A stretch of 49,829 nucleotides of DNA from Candidatus Sumerlaeota bacterium (GCA_016928995.1 JAFGJS010000050.1:1-49829), one strand, 5' to 3'; shown: positions 26,853-36,091, counted from the first letter of the stretch. Notes: generated from the sequence alone by a model not told the origin. Translations and numbers: made by a program.

Positions 26853-26870
26853 AGCGCCACAAATGATACA

Positions 26871-27941
26871 ATGGATGTTGAATTGACCAAACAGGAAATC
26901 GAACAATGGGTGCGCGAAACGAATGAAGCGGCGTTGGAAGAGCTTTGGCGCACAGCGGATGAGATGCGGAGGCGGACGGTGGGCGAGGCGGTGCATCTGC
27001 GCGGGCTGATCGAGATTTCGAACCATTGCGTGCGGCAATGTGGGTATTGTGGTTTGCGCGCGGCAAACAAGGGACTCGAACGCTATCGTATGTCTGAGGC
27101 GGAGATTCTGGAATGCGCGCATCAGGCCGTCTGCTATGGCTATGGAACCGTGGTGATGCAGGCCGGAGAGGATTACGGCATCACGCGCGATTGGCTGGCG
27201 GACGTGGTGCGGCGGATCAAAGCGGAAACATCGCTGGCCGTGACGCTGAGCATGGGAGAGCGTCCGCGCGAGGAACTGGAGACCTGGCGCGAGGCCGGCG
27301 CCGACCGCTATCTGTTGCGTTTCGAAACCTCCGATCCTGAACTTTATAACCTGATCCACCCAACGCCGTCAGCGCGGGCGTATCAGGATCGCATGGCGAT
27401 TCTGCGTGATCTGCGCGAACTGGGTTATGAAGTGGGCAGCGGCGTGATGGTGGGGATTCCGGGACAGAGTTACGCGAGCCTGGCCAATGACATCGACACC
27501 TTCCGCGACTGGGATCTGGATATGATTGGCGTGGGGCCATACATCTCGCATCCCGACACGCCGCTCGGGCGCGATGAATGCCGCAAGGTCATTGCGCCTG
27601 AAGAGCAAACGCCCAACACAGAACTGATGACCTACAAGGTCGTGGCGCTGACGCGGCTGATCTGCCCGGAGGCGAACATACCGAGCACCACGGCGCTGGC
27701 GACGCTCAACCTGAAAGAGGGTCGCGAACTCGGCTTGCAGCGCGGCGCAAACGTGGTGATGCCGAACCTGACGCCCGTCAAGTATCGCGCGCTGTATGAA
27801 ATTTATCCATCCAAGGCATGCATCTTTGAGTCGTCCGACGATTGCAGTCATTGTCTGGCGGGACGCATTCGAGCCATCGGCCGTGAAATCGGCACAGGCC
27901 CTGGCGGACGCCTGCGCAGTAATAAAAAATCATCTCAATAA
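26871..27941 (+). CDS. hydE: [FeFe]-hydrogenase maturase HydE (radical SAM)
   Basis: HydE is the second radical SAM maturase of the H-cluster; it acts on the HydG-derived Fe(CO)2(CN)cysteine synthon in dithiomethylamine assembly. The 356-residue protein has the CX3CX2C motif at C53, C57 and C60, the AGEDYGI segment typical of HydE, and a C-terminal domain with the expected length. Its stop codon TAA lies within the left target duplication of the MITE-like element next to it, so the insertion left the coding region intact. No hydrogenase large subunit lies in this window. Confidence 0.95.
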   Translation: MDVELTKQEIEQWVRETNEAALEELWRTADEMRRRTVGEAVHLRGLIEISNHCVRQCGYCGLRAANKGLERYRMSEAEILECAHQAVCYGYGTVVMQAGEDYGITRDWLADVVRRIKAETSLAVTLSMGERPREELETWREAGADRYLLRFETSDPELYNLIHPTPSARAYQDRMAILRDLRELGYEVGSGVMVGIPGQSYASLANDIDTFRDWDLDMIGVGPYISHPDTPLGRDECRKVIAPEEQTPNTELMTYKVVALTRLICPEANIPSTTALATLNLKEGRELGLQRGANVVMPNLTPVKYRALYEIYPSKACIFESSDDCSHCLAGRIRAIGREIGTGPGGRLRSNKKSSQ

Positions 27942-27942
27942 G

Positions 27943-28096
27943 TGATGTTACGCAGTGAGTGTTTCCTTGGACTGCGCAGGCCATGCCTGCGCCTTGGATC
28001 AGCGAAATTATCTTCTCAATCCGGTGTAATTCAATTATAATGTAATGCGGCGGCATGGCCGCCGCAGTCCAAAACGCCAAGTGTGCGTAACATCAG
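27943..28096. mobile_element. 153-bp MITE-like element with 8-bp target duplication
   Basis: Terminal inverted repeats TGATGTTACGCA (27943-27954) and TGCGTAACATCA (28084-28095) are perfect over 12 bp, and inner arms around GGACTGCGCAGGCCATGCC and GGCATGGCCGCCGCAGTCC continue the symmetry. The octamer TCAATAAG stands directly before it (27935-27942) and again after it (28097-28104), one base off the right end. This is the pattern of a short non-autonomous transposon with an 8-bp target-site duplication. The left copy contains the hydE stop codon. No transposase is in the window. Confidence 0.8.
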
Positions 28097-28131
28097 TCAA
28101 TAAGCGATTCTCGACTCCCAACGAGTCAAAA

Positions 28132-28168
28132 CGATACGTTTATCTAATATCAAAATTGAATCGTATCG
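28132..28168. promoter_or_regulatory. Inverted repeat upstream of clpB
   Basis: CGATACG (28132-28138) and CGTATCG (28162-28168) form a 7-bp inverted repeat with a 23-base spacer, about 175 bp before clpB. This could be an operator, but it does not match CIRCE or any heat-shock element that I can name. No sigma-32-type promoter was seen in the 240 bp before clpB. Confidence 0.3.
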
Positions 28169-28343
28169 ATTTGCCTCAGTGTATGTCGTCATTACGCATC
28201 CACAATGAAATGGCGCACATCTATATCCTTTATTTCCAGTCATATAGATATTCATGCATTTTGGCATATTCTTGGCCTGATAAACAGGCAGGAACATGAA
28301 ATGCGCCTTCGCTGATCGGCGGCGCATATTGCAGGAGACTGAA

Positions 28344-31010
28344 ATGCGACTCGACAAACTGACTTTCAAATCGCAGGAGGCCTTGACCAACGCCGCAGAG
28401 CGAGCGGCGAACCATGGACATCAGGAGATTATGCCTGAGCACTTGCTGCTGTCTCTGATCGAACAGGACGGCGCGGTGAAACCCGTGTTGCAGAAAATCG
28501 GCGTCGATCTGAACACACTCACGCAGCGGCTTGAGGAGCATGTGGAACGCTTGCCGCGCGTGTCGGGGGAGACGCTGGATCAACCGGGATTGAGCCATGC
28601 CTTGCGACGCGCGCTGGATCAAGCGTGGAAGCAAGCGCAGAAACTGAAAGATGAATATCTTTCCAGCGAACATCTTTTGTTGGGCTTGACGCAATCCGGC
28701 ACACAAGCGGCGGAACTCCTGCGCGCGATGGGCGCCGATGAAAAATCGGTGCTCTCCGCGCTGAAAGAGGTGCGCGGCTCGCAGCGTGTGACGGATCAAA
28801 ATCCGGAAGACAAATATCAGGCGCTGGAGAAATACGGACGCGACCTGACGAAGATGGCGCAGGCCGAGAAGCTCGATCCGGTGATCGGACGCGACAATGA
28901 AATCCGGCGTTTAATCCAGGTCTTGTCTCGCCGTACGAAGAACAATCCAGTGCTGATCGGCGAACCGGGCACGGGCAAGACGGCGATTGTGGAAGGCTTG
29001 GCGCGACGCATCGTCAGCGGCGATGTGCCCGAGGGCATCAAGCACAAGCGCCTGATCGCGCTGGACCTTGGCGCGCTGGTGGCCGGCTCGAAATTCCGCG
29101 GCGAGTTCGAAGACCGTCTGAAGGCTGTACTCAAGGAAATCGAAGCCAGCGACGGCGAAATTATTCTCTTCATCGACGAGTTGCACACGCTGGTCGGCGT
29201 GGGCGCGGCGGAAGGCGCAATGGACGCGAGCAACATGCTCAAGCCGGCGCTGGCGCGCGGTATGCTGCGCTGCATCGGCGCCACGACGCTGGACGAGTAT
29301 CGCAAGTACGTGGAAAAAGACGCGGCATTGGAACGGCGCTTTCAGCCGATCCAGGTGAATGAGCCGACCGTGGAAGACTCCATCGCCATCCTGCGCGGTC
29401 TGCAGGAGCGTTACGAGGTGCATCACGGCGTGCGCATCAAGGACGGCGCGCTGGTGGCCGCGGCGCTGCTCAGCAACCGCTACATCAGCGACCGTTTCCT
29501 GCCGGACAAGGCCATCGACCTGATCGACGAGGCCGCCTCGCAGCTGCGCATCGAAATCGACTCGATGCCCAAGGAGATCGACGAAGTTCAACGCCGCATC
29601 ATGCAGCTCGAAATCGAGAAACAGGCGCTGAAAAAAGAATCCGATAAAGCCTCAAAGGAACGCCTGCAGCGCCTGGAGGAAGAACTGGCCGAACAGCAGG
29701 AAAAAGCGAATGAGATGATCGCGCGCTGGCAGAATGAAAAGGAGCGCATCTCGAAAATTCAGGAATACAAAGAGCGTCTGGAGCAAGCCAAGCTCGATCA
29801 GCAACGCGCCGAACGCGAAGGCGATCTGCAACGCGCCGCCGAGCTCAAGTATAGCATGATTCCGCGGATCGAACAGGAAATGGGCGCGATGAAAGAGCAA
29901 CTCGCAGCCGTGCAGAACGGACACCAGCTGCTCAAGGAAGAAGTGGACGAGGAAGACATCGCGGAGATCGTCGCGCGCTGGACCGGCATTCCCGTGTCGC
30001 GGCTGCTCGAAGGCGAAATGGAGAAGCTGGTTCAAATGGAGGACCGGTTGCGCCTGCGCGTGATCGGACAGGAAGCCGCGATCAGCGCCGTGGCGAACTC
30101 CGTGCGCCGCGCGCGCGCCGGATTGCAAGATCCGAACCGTCCCATCGGTTCGTTCATTTTCCTTGGCCCGACCGGCGTGGGCAAAACAGAACTCGCGCGC
30201 TCGCTGGCGCAGTTCCTGTTCGACGACGAGCAGAACATGGTGCGCATCGACATGTCCGAATACATGGAGAAGCACAGCGTGGCGCGGCTCATCGGCGCGC
30301 CTCCGGGATACGTGGGCTATGACGAAGGCGGACAACTCACCGAAGCCGTGCGCCGCAAACCCTACAGCGTCGTGCTGTTCGACGAGATCGAAAAGGCGCA
30401 CCCGGACGTGTTTAACATACTGCTGCAGATTCTCGAAGACGGCCGCCTGACCGACAACCAGGGCCGCACGGTGAACTTCAAGAACACCGTGCTGATCATG
30501 ACCAGCAACGTCGGCTCGCAGTTCATCGAGGAAATGAGCCGCAACTCCGTCAGCTTGGCGGGCAGTGAGTCTGAAAGCAAAAAAAATGTGGCACAGCCGC
30601 CCTCAGCTGTGACCTCTCACGAACAAATGGAAGTGCTGGTGCGCGAAGCCCTGCGCTCGAACTTCAAACCGGAGTTCCTCAATCGCGTGGACGAAATCGT
30701 GATCTTCAACAACCTGGGCCGCGAAGAGCTGAAGTTGATCATCGAGATCCAACTGCAGAACGTGCAGCGCCGCCTTGACGACCGCGAGATCAAATTGCAA
30801 TTGACCGATGCGGCGAAAGAATTGCTCTTGGAGCAAGGCTACGATCCGTCCTACGGCGCACGGCCGCTCAAGCGCGCCGTGCAGAAGCTGATTCTCGATC
30901 CGCTGGCGCTGGAACTGCTGGAGGGCAATTTCGTTGATGGCGACGTCATCGCCGTGGACGTGAATCACAGCAAAGAAATTGTTTTCTCTCGCGCCACGGC
31001 TCATGTATGA
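28344..31010 (+). CDS. clpB: ATP-dependent disaggregase ClpB
   Basis: ClpB is the hexameric AAA+ unfoldase that, with DnaK, resolubilises aggregated proteins. The 888-residue protein has an N-domain with two Clp repeats (residues 1-150), Walker A GEPGTGKT at 206-213, a coiled-coil M domain (about 395-525, EKEKA-rich) that separates ClpB from ClpA and ClpC, and Walker A GPTGVGKT at 608-615. The ATG at 28344 has GGAGACTGAA before it and gives [10 protein letters not shown], the family start; the upstream ATG at 28296 adds 16 non-conserved residues. Between the AAA2 large domain and [13 protein letters not shown] is an extra ~20 residues with [10 protein letters not shown] (748-757) encoded by a short palindrome, not usual in ClpB. 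Confidence 0.96.
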   Translation: MRLDKLTFKSQEALTNAAERAANHGHQEIMPEHLLLSLIEQDGAVKPVLQKIGVDLNTLTQRLEEHVERLPRVSGETLDQPGLSHALRRALDQAWKQAQKLKDEYLSSEHLLLGLTQSGTQAAELLRAMGADEKSVLSALKEVRGSQRVTDQNPEDKYQALEKYGRDLTKMAQAEKLDPVIGRDNEIRRLIQVLSRRTKNNPVLIGEPGTGKTAIVEGLARRIVSGDVPEGIKHKRLIALDLGALVAGSKFRGEFEDRLKAVLKEIEASDGEIILFIDELHTLVGVGAAEGAMDASNMLKPALARGMLRCIGATTLDEYRKYVEKDAALERRFQPIQVNEPTVEDSIAILRGLQERYEVHHGVRIKDGALVAAALLSNRYISDRFLPDKAIDLIDEAASQLRIEIDSMPKEIDEVQRRIMQLEIEKQALKKESDKASKERLQRLEEELAEQQEKANEMIARWQNEKERISKIQEYKERLEQAKLDQQRAEREGDLQRAAELKYSMIPRIEQEMGAMKEQLAAVQNGHQLLKEEVDEEDIAEIVARWTGIPVSRLLEGEMEKLVQMEDRLRLRVIGQEAAISAVANSVRRARAGLQDPNRPIGSFIFLGPTGVGKTELARSLAQFLFDDEQNMVRIDMSEYMEKHSVARLIGAPPGYVGYDEGGQLTEAVRRKPYSVVLFDEIEKAHPDVFNILLQILEDGRLTDNQGRTVNFKNTVLIMTSNVGSQFIEEMSRNSVSLAGSESESKKNVAQPPSAVTSHEQMEVLVREALRSNFKPEFLNRVDEIVIFNNLGREELKLIIEIQLQNVQRRLDDREIKLQLTDAAKELLLEQGYDPSYGARPLKRAVQKLILDPLALELLEGNFVDGDVIAVDVNHSKEIVFSRATAHV
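30588..30613. repeat. Palindromic repeat inserted in frame in clpB
   Basis: GGCACAGC...GCTGTGAC (30589-30612, seven of eight pairs) forms a hairpin with a small loop. It encodes VAQPPSAVT, a peptide seen where such dispersed repeats enter coding sequence. The codons on both sides keep the ClpB frame. The preceding run of eight A also is unusual for the gene. Confidence 0.65.
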
Positions 31011-31038
31011 TAGCGGCAATGCTCAAGAGGAGAGATTT

Positions 31039-32184
31039 ATGACAACTTTCCCGCAACGGACGCGCAGGGGAAAGATCATGCTCTGCGCGTTCGTTTTCAT
31101 GGTCGCCGTTCAGTGTTTTCCTGCAGAAGAGACTGACATCCGCTGGAAGAGCGGCGCTGGAAACTGCCTGAACCGGTCCGCTGAGTTCTACGGCTCTGAA
31201 ACGGCTTTGCGGATCGCCAATAACGTGCTTCTGCATCAATGCAACAACGGCGGATGGCCCAAAAACTATGACCGTGCACGCATCCTGAGTCCGGACGAAA
31301 AGGAGAAGATTCTCAGCCAGAAGAAGCGCAACGACACGACCTTTGACAATGGCTCCACCCACTCCGAGGTGAGATATCTGGCCAAGGTCTACAACGCGAC
31401 CAGCGACGAGCGCTACCAGGAAGCCTTTCTCCGGGGCGTCGAGTTTATCCTGCAAGCCCAATACGGCAACGGCGGATGGCCGCAGTATTACCCCGATGCC
31501 CGTAAATATGCGAAATACATCACATTCAACGACGGCGCCATGATCGGCGTCATGATCGCGCTGCGCGAAATCGCGCAGGACAAAGCGTCATATCCATTTG
31601 TCGATGCACAGCTGCGTTCACGTTGCGCGAACGCCGTCGATAAAGGCGTTCAATGCATCCTCAAGTGCCAGATCGAAGTGAATGGCAAAAAGACCGCCTG
31701 GTGCGCGCAGCACGATGACGAGAGCCTTGAACCACGAGACGCGCGAAGCTACGAATTGGCCTCCATCAGCGGCAGCGAATCCGTCGGCATTGTCCGGTTC
31801 CTGATGGAAATCGATAATCCATCGCCAGAAATCATCGACGCCATTCAATGCGCGATCGCCTGGTTCGACGGCGCCCAACTCAACGGCATTCGCGTTACCT
31901 ATCAGAAGGTCGTGGTGGAACCTGAAACATGGGACAAAGTCGTCATTCAGGACGACTCCGCGCCGCCGTTGTGGGCGCGTTTTTACGACATCGGCACGAA
32001 TAAGCCGATCTTTTGCGGCCGCGATGGAAAACGCAAAGCGACGCTCGCGGAGATCGACTATGAACGCCGCAACGGCTATAGTTGGCTGGGATCTTATGCG
32101 CAAGACCTGCTCGCCAAGGAGTATCCTGCCTGGCAGAAAAAATGGGCGCCCGATGACGATGTGCTGCGCCGGGAAAACCGATGA
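31039..32184 (+). CDS. Secreted pectate lyase, polysaccharide lyase family 10
   Basis: A 381-residue protein with a basic start and hydrophobic signal (GKIMLCAFVFMVAVQCFPA), so it is exported. The mature part has PL10 features: NNGGWPKNYD near residue 70, TTFDNGSTHSEVRYLAK, GNGGWPQYYPD, YITFNDGAMIGVM, and HDDESLEPRDARSYELASISGSES, with the aspartate/arginine region expected in the active site. PL10 enzymes cleave de-esterified polygalacturonate by beta-elimination. This suggests that the organism feeds on plant or algal pectin. An AGGAGAG ribosome site precedes the ATG at 31039; the frame open upstream overlaps clpB. The next gene overlaps its stop by ATGA. Confidence 0.92.
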   Translation: MTTFPQRTRRGKIMLCAFVFMVAVQCFPAEETDIRWKSGAGNCLNRSAEFYGSETALRIANNVLLHQCNNGGWPKNYDRARILSPDEKEKILSQKKRNDTTFDNGSTHSEVRYLAKVYNATSDERYQEAFLRGVEFILQAQYGNGGWPQYYPDARKYAKYITFNDGAMIGVMIALREIAQDKASYPFVDAQLRSRCANAVDKGVQCILKCQIEVNGKKTAWCAQHDDESLEPRDARSYELASISGSESVGIVRFLMEIDNPSPEIIDAIQCAIAWFDGAQLNGIRVTYQKVVVEPETWDKVVIQDDSAPPLWARFYDIGTNKPIFCGRDGKRKATLAEIDYERRNGYSWLGSYAQDLLAKEYPAWQKKWAPDDDVLRRENR

Positions 32185-32510
32185 TAAAAATAGACTACTC
32201 CAAAAAGAATCTCATCATCGGGTCGATTCTGTTCAGCGTCAGCATCGAATTGTTCACGATCATCTGCCGCTATGTCTATGGCGGCACGGGAGCGGAATTC
32301 GCGGCGAAGCACGATGTCCCGGCTTGGCTCAGAATCCACCATTTCTGGTGGGGATTGCTGCTCATCCTCATTTCATTTTTTCTGCGAAAATATCCAAAAC
32401 TGAAATTCTGGATTCTCGCCATTGGCCTTGGTGTGTTTTTCAGCGACTGGCTTCACCATCTTGTCTATTCGCCGATCGTATTCGGCAATCTCTCCTGGCA
32501 TTGGCCGTGA
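32181..32510 (+). CDS. Small membrane protein coupled to the pectate lyase
   Basis: A 109-residue protein with three hydrophobic segments (about residues 10-30, 55-66 and 75-90) and histidines in HHFWWG and WLHHLVY. Its ATG overlaps the stop of the pectate lyase gene (ATGA), so both should be translated together. I do not recognise the family. Conserved-looking paired histidines may bind metal or haem, but there is no supporting motif. It ends 39 bp before the convergent gene. Confidence 0.65.
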   Translation: MIKIDYSKKNLIIGSILFSVSIELFTIICRYVYGGTGAEFAAKHDVPAWLRIHHFWWGLLLILISFFLRKYPKLKFWILAIGLGVFFSDWLHHLVYSPIVFGNLSWHWP

Positions 32511-32549
32511 TACACTGCAATGCCTAATAATCAGTTCTTCTCAGATGCA

Positions 32550-33983
32550 TCAATTTCCGTTAATCTCCAGGCGCGCATCCGAGTCGCCCTTGGGCGCTAT
32601 GTATGATAAATGGTAATTGTAGGGCTGTTTTGCCTGATGCAGGACTTGTTTCTCGCTGGCGGCGCCGGCGTATTCAAACCAAAGCACATAGCCCACAGGA
32701 ATCCCAGCGAATCGAAACTTGCCGTCCGCGTCGGTCGTTGTGTGCGCCAGCACGCTTGTCGATGGCCATGAATGTTCGCTTTTGATCGACAGACCTTGCT
32801 CGGACAACGAGCGTCCTTTGGCGTCCGTCAGCCGGCCTTCGATGCTAGCGGCAGGCGCCAGCACGAAATCCAACCGTTTCGGCCGGCCCGGCAGGATCAC
32901 ATCCTCCGGTTTTGCGCCCCAGGCATTGTCCGCGGCAGGCAAGATGCTGGCCATCATCAATCCCCCCTGACGATATAAATTCTGTTCGCAATAGCCATCC
33001 TTGGAAACGGATATCGTGGCGGCTTGAAGCGGAGTTTCCTCGCTGCTTAATGATCGCATCCCCGGACCAAAGCGAAGCAAATATTCGCCCTTCGCATCGC
33101 TGGACGCCGATCCGGTCGGCATTAATGTGCCCATCCCGCATGAAGCGCGGATCGTGGCGCATTCAACCGGATTGCCCTCCAGATACGTCACTGTGCCAGA
33201 CACAGCCCACGGCCAACGACGTTCCGCCTCCTCTGTTGTGATCGGCAGCTCCGACAGTTCCAGCGTGATCGTCGCGTCTTCGCCTTTCGTCAGATCGACT
33301 TTGAGCGGGCCTGGGGGATATACATACTCGGGATTGCCGAAGTGAAACGCCTTTTTTTCCGCTTCGAGGGCATACAATCCGGGAGCAAGATGTTTGAAAG
33401 TATACCTGCCATCACGAGCATAAATGATCCCTGATCCACCGCGACTCCACGCAGTGACCGGCAAGCCATCAGGCCGTATCAGCCGGATTGAGGCATATTC
33501 CACTAGCTCGCGCGATGCCTCGTCAATAGCCTGGATATGTAACGCCGGTCCATCCTCGATCACCACGACAATATCAGTTGATTCCTGACTGCCATCCAAA
33601 CGAATCACATCGCTCACGCCCAATGCCGCCGGATCGCCATGCCCACAAAAAGCAGTCGCACGATATTCGCCCGGAACAAGGTTTTCGATGATCGCGCTGT
33701 CACTTGCGCCGAAATGATGGATGGGCTCCCAGATTTTTCCCGTGACGGAATCATGCCACAATTGTCTTGATTCACTCGGCTCGGCGGATAGGCCGGTGTC
33801 TTCGGCTGGGATCGACTTCCAGAACGTGATCATGCATTTCTCCGGCTTTTTACCGTCAACATCAACCACGTGGGCCTGAATGGCCAGCGTCCCGGTTTGC
33901 TCAGGCGATTCCTGAGCGGTTCTGCCGATGGCGATTCCAATCGACAGCATAATAAGGAAATAAAATCGAATGTTCGATGGCAT
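32550..33983 (-). CDS. Secreted protein with carboxypeptidase-regulatory-like repeats
   Basis: A 477-residue protein with a signal peptide (FYFLIMLSIGIAIGRTAQ). It has several ~80-residue beta-sandwich units of the CarboxypepD_reg/SdrD-B type, recognisable by ...GEYRATAF, DGRYTFKHLAPGLYALEA, DAKGEYLLRFGPG and DADGKFRFAGIPVGYVL. Such domains occur in surface or periplasmic proteins and bind no obvious substrate; the job here is unknown. AAAGGA is spaced six bases from the ATG at 33983, better than the ATG at 33998 upstream. It is a lone gene, separated from the flagellar operon by a terminator. Confidence 0.75.
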   Translation of the reverse strand: MPSNIRFYFLIMLSIGIAIGRTAQESPEQTGTLAIQAHVVDVDGKKPEKCMITFWKSIPAEDTGLSAEPSESRQLWHDSVTGKIWEPIHHFGASDSAIIENLVPGEYRATAFCGHGDPAALGVSDVIRLDGSQESTDIVVVIEDGPALHIQAIDEASRELVEYASIRLIRPDGLPVTAWSRGGSGIIYARDGRYTFKHLAPGLYALEAEKKAFHFGNPEYVYPPGPLKVDLTKGEDATITLELSELPITTEEAERRWPWAVSGTVTYLEGNPVECATIRASCGMGTLMPTGSASSDAKGEYLLRFGPGMRSLSSEETPLQAATISVSKDGYCEQNLYRQGGLMMASILPAADNAWGAKPEDVILPGRPKRLDFVLAPAASIEGRLTDAKGRSLSEQGLSIKSEHSWPSTSVLAHTTTDADGKFRFAGIPVGYVLWFEYAGAASEKQVLHQAKQPYNYHLSYIAPKGDSDARLEINGN

Positions 33984-34144
33984 GCTGATTCCTTTCATTA
34001 TAAATCACTGACAATTTATACGCTAGGAAAGCAAACCGGTTAGACCGATGTCAATATTGGCGGTTGGTTTAGGAGATATGGACTTGATGAGGAAGAGCCG
34101 AGGAGGTTGTCGGCTCCAAGGCGTGTAAATAGATAATTCAGTGG

Positions 34145-34210
34145 AAAAAACTGAGCAAACGCGCCCGGGCCGACGGGGGGAGAGGCGACTCCGGCGTCGA
34201 GCGCGTTTGC
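34145..34210 (-). terminator. Rho-independent terminator after fliA
   Basis: On the minus strand the perfect 10-bp arms GCAAACGCGC and GCGCGTTTGC (plus-strand positions 34155-34164 and 34201-34210) pair, and a T-run (34145-34150 as A on the plus strand) follows. It starts three bases after the fliA stop and closes the flagellar operon. Confidence 0.85.
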
Positions 34211-34212
34211 GA

Positions 34213-35079
34213 TTACAGGTCGAGCGTGTTCAACAACCGCGCGCGTAAGCGAATGATTGCCTTGGTGTGTATCTGTGAGACACGCGATTCAGTGATATCC
34301 ATGATAGCGCCGATCTCCTTCATGGTCAGCTCATCGTAATAGTAAAGCGATACGACAAGCCGTTCCTTTTCCGGCAGCTGGTCAATGGAATCCGCTACGA
34401 TCCTGTAAATCTGATCCAGGTGGCTTAATTCGGACGGAAGCTGCTGCTCCGGATCGGCGAGGTATTCCAGCAAGTTTCGCTCGCTGGCCTCGTCATTGTC
34501 CTGGCGCAGTTCGTCAATGCTGATCAGGGCGATGCCGCGCGCCTCCATCAGCATTTGATAAAATTCTTCTTCTTGGATACCGAGATATTCCATCACCTCG
34601 ACGTCATGCGCTGCGCGGCCTCGAATTTGCTCGATATGCTGATAGGCCTTTTCCAGTCGCGTGGCCTTTTGGCGAGTGGAGCGCGGCGCCCAATCCAACG
34701 CCCGCAGCTCGTCCAAAATCGCGCCTTTGACACGGAACTCGGCGTAGGTTTTGAACTTGATCTTGCGGGTCGGATCGAATTTGTTGAAGGCGTCGATCAG
34801 GCCAATGATGCCAGCGTCGATGAGATCGTCGATCTCAACATGCTGCGGAAGCCGGACCATGATGCGTTGCGCGACAAATTTCACCAGCGGCAGATACTCG
34901 AGGATCATCTCGTTGCGCTGATCCACGTCCGAGGCGCTGGATTGAGTTTGTTGTCCATATGTCTTGACAGTGGTCTGTGTCATTGCCCCACACCTCGCTT
35001 TTTTATTGTTATTTTGCTTATTTCGATTTTGTCCGCCGGCCCAGAAACCAGTGTAAGAAGGCAGTGCTAAAGCAGCCAT
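34213..35079 (-). CDS. fliA: Flagellar sigma factor FliA (sigma-28)
   Basis: FliA directs RNA polymerase to late flagellar and chemotaxis genes. The protein shows region 2 (EYLPLVKFVAQRI, DDLIDAGIIGLIDAFNKFDP, FKTYAEFRVKGAILDELRALDW), region 3, and region 4 (LPEKERLVVSLYYYDELTMKEIGAIMDITESRVSQIHTKA). It is the last gene of the operon, before a terminator. The ATG at 35079 has a strong AAAGGAGAGGG and lies 17 bp after flhG; it adds a 32-residue Asn/Gly-rich leader. An in-frame ATG at 34983 (MTQTTVKTYG) gives the usual FliA length and also has a weak GAGG. I keep the longer start because of the ribosome site. Confidence 0.93.
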   Translation of the reverse strand: MAALALPSYTGFWAGGQNRNKQNNNKKARCGAMTQTTVKTYGQQTQSSASDVDQRNEMILEYLPLVKFVAQRIMVRLPQHVEIDDLIDAGIIGLIDAFNKFDPTRKIKFKTYAEFRVKGAILDELRALDWAPRSTRQKATRLEKAYQHIEQIRGRAAHDVEVMEYLGIQEEEFYQMLMEARGIALISIDELRQDNDEASERNLLEYLADPEQQLPSELSHLDQIYRIVADSIDQLPEKERLVVSLYYYDELTMKEIGAIMDITESRVSQIHTKAIIRLRARLLNTLDL

Positions 35080-35096
35080 ATCCCTCTCCTTTTCTT

Positions 35097-35975
35097 TTAT
35101 GCAGTCTGACTCTCAAACATTGTTCGCCAGAAAAACACAGCGTTTCCGGTCGCATGCGGTTGGATCATCAATCCTTGCACGCGTTCCGACAGCGCCCGGA
35201 TCGCCTTGCTGAAGGGGCTTTCCGGCGCAGCGGCGACAGCGGCCTTTTGGCGCATAACACAGCGCTTGAGTTGCGGGTCGTGGGGGATGTGGCCGAGATA
35301 ATTGAGTGAAACGCTCAGATAACGATCTGAGACCGTAAGCAGGTTTTTATAGACATCTAAAGCAGATGTTTCATTTTGAGCTTGGTTAATGAGAATTTGA
35401 AAACGCTTGTGCTGATAATTCTGCGACATGACCTTGATCAGCGCGTAAGCGTCGGTGATGGAAGTCGGCTCAGGCGTCACGACAATCATAGTCTCATGGG
35501 CCGAGGTGTTGAAATACATCACGTTGCCGTTGATCCCGGCGGATGTGTCAATGAGCAAGTAGTCGATTTGCGAACCGACCGCCTCCATCTCGCTCAGCAG
35601 TACGTTTTTCTGCTCATCCGTGAGGTTGACCATCTCCTCGACGCCGGAACTTGCTGGAAGGATCAGAATGCCCTCTGGCCCCTTGGCCAGGATGTCATTC
35701 AGTCGCATCTCGCCGTTGAGCAGATGGGTTAAGTTATAGCGGCAGTTCAATCCCAGCATGACATCGATATTGGCGAGACCCAGGTCGGCGTCGAAGATCA
35801 TGACACGGTTGCCGGATCGAGTCAGCTCGATGGCGAGATTGCTGACGATGCTGGTTTTTCCAACCCCGCCCTTGCCGCTGGTGAACGAGAAAACACGTGT
35901 GCGCATATTGGACACGTTGGGCGCGAGACCGTCCTGGTTCTCATAAAGGGTGCGAAGTGTATTGGCCTGATCCAT
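35097..35975 (-). CDS. flhG: Flagellar number regulator FlhG (MinD-like ATPase)
   Basis: FlhG is a MinD/ParA-type ATPase that sets flagellar number and place and stimulates the FlhF GTPase. The 292-residue protein opens with MDQANTLRTL, the DQAxxLR activator helix of the family, then has the deviant Walker A SGKGGVGKT at residues 33-41 and DADLGLANIDVMLGL, with the Walker B at LLIDTSAG. It lies between flhF (117 bp upstream) and fliA, the standard order. No membrane-targeting helix is evident beyond the usual C-terminal amphipathic stretch. Confidence 0.94.
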   Translation of the reverse strand: MDQANTLRTLYENQDGLAPNVSNMRTRVFSFTSGKGGVGKTSIVSNLAIELTRSGNRVMIFDADLGLANIDVMLGLNCRYNLTHLLNGEMRLNDILAKGPEGILILPASSGVEEMVNLTDEQKNVLLSEMEAVGSQIDYLLIDTSAGINGNVMYFNTSAHETMIVVTPEPTSITDAYALIKVMSQNYQHKRFQILINQAQNETSALDVYKNLLTVSDRYLSVSLNYLGHIPHDPQLKRCVMRQKAAVAAAPESPFSKAIRALSERVQGLMIQPHATGNAVFFWRTMFESQTA

Positions 35976-36091
35976 TGCCCTTTTGCCCCGCCTTGAATTC
36001 GCGTCCTGCCGTTTTCATGAGGGATTAAAAGCAAATTTGAAGCCATCTGTTTCAGGGAACGCTTGTTCAGGTCGCGATTTCAGGCTTAATA

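Noticed and set aside
28105-28343. Sigma-32 or CIRCE control of clpB
   Set aside because: No CTTGAA/CCCCAT pair and no TTAGCACTC-N9-GAGTGCTAA element was found.
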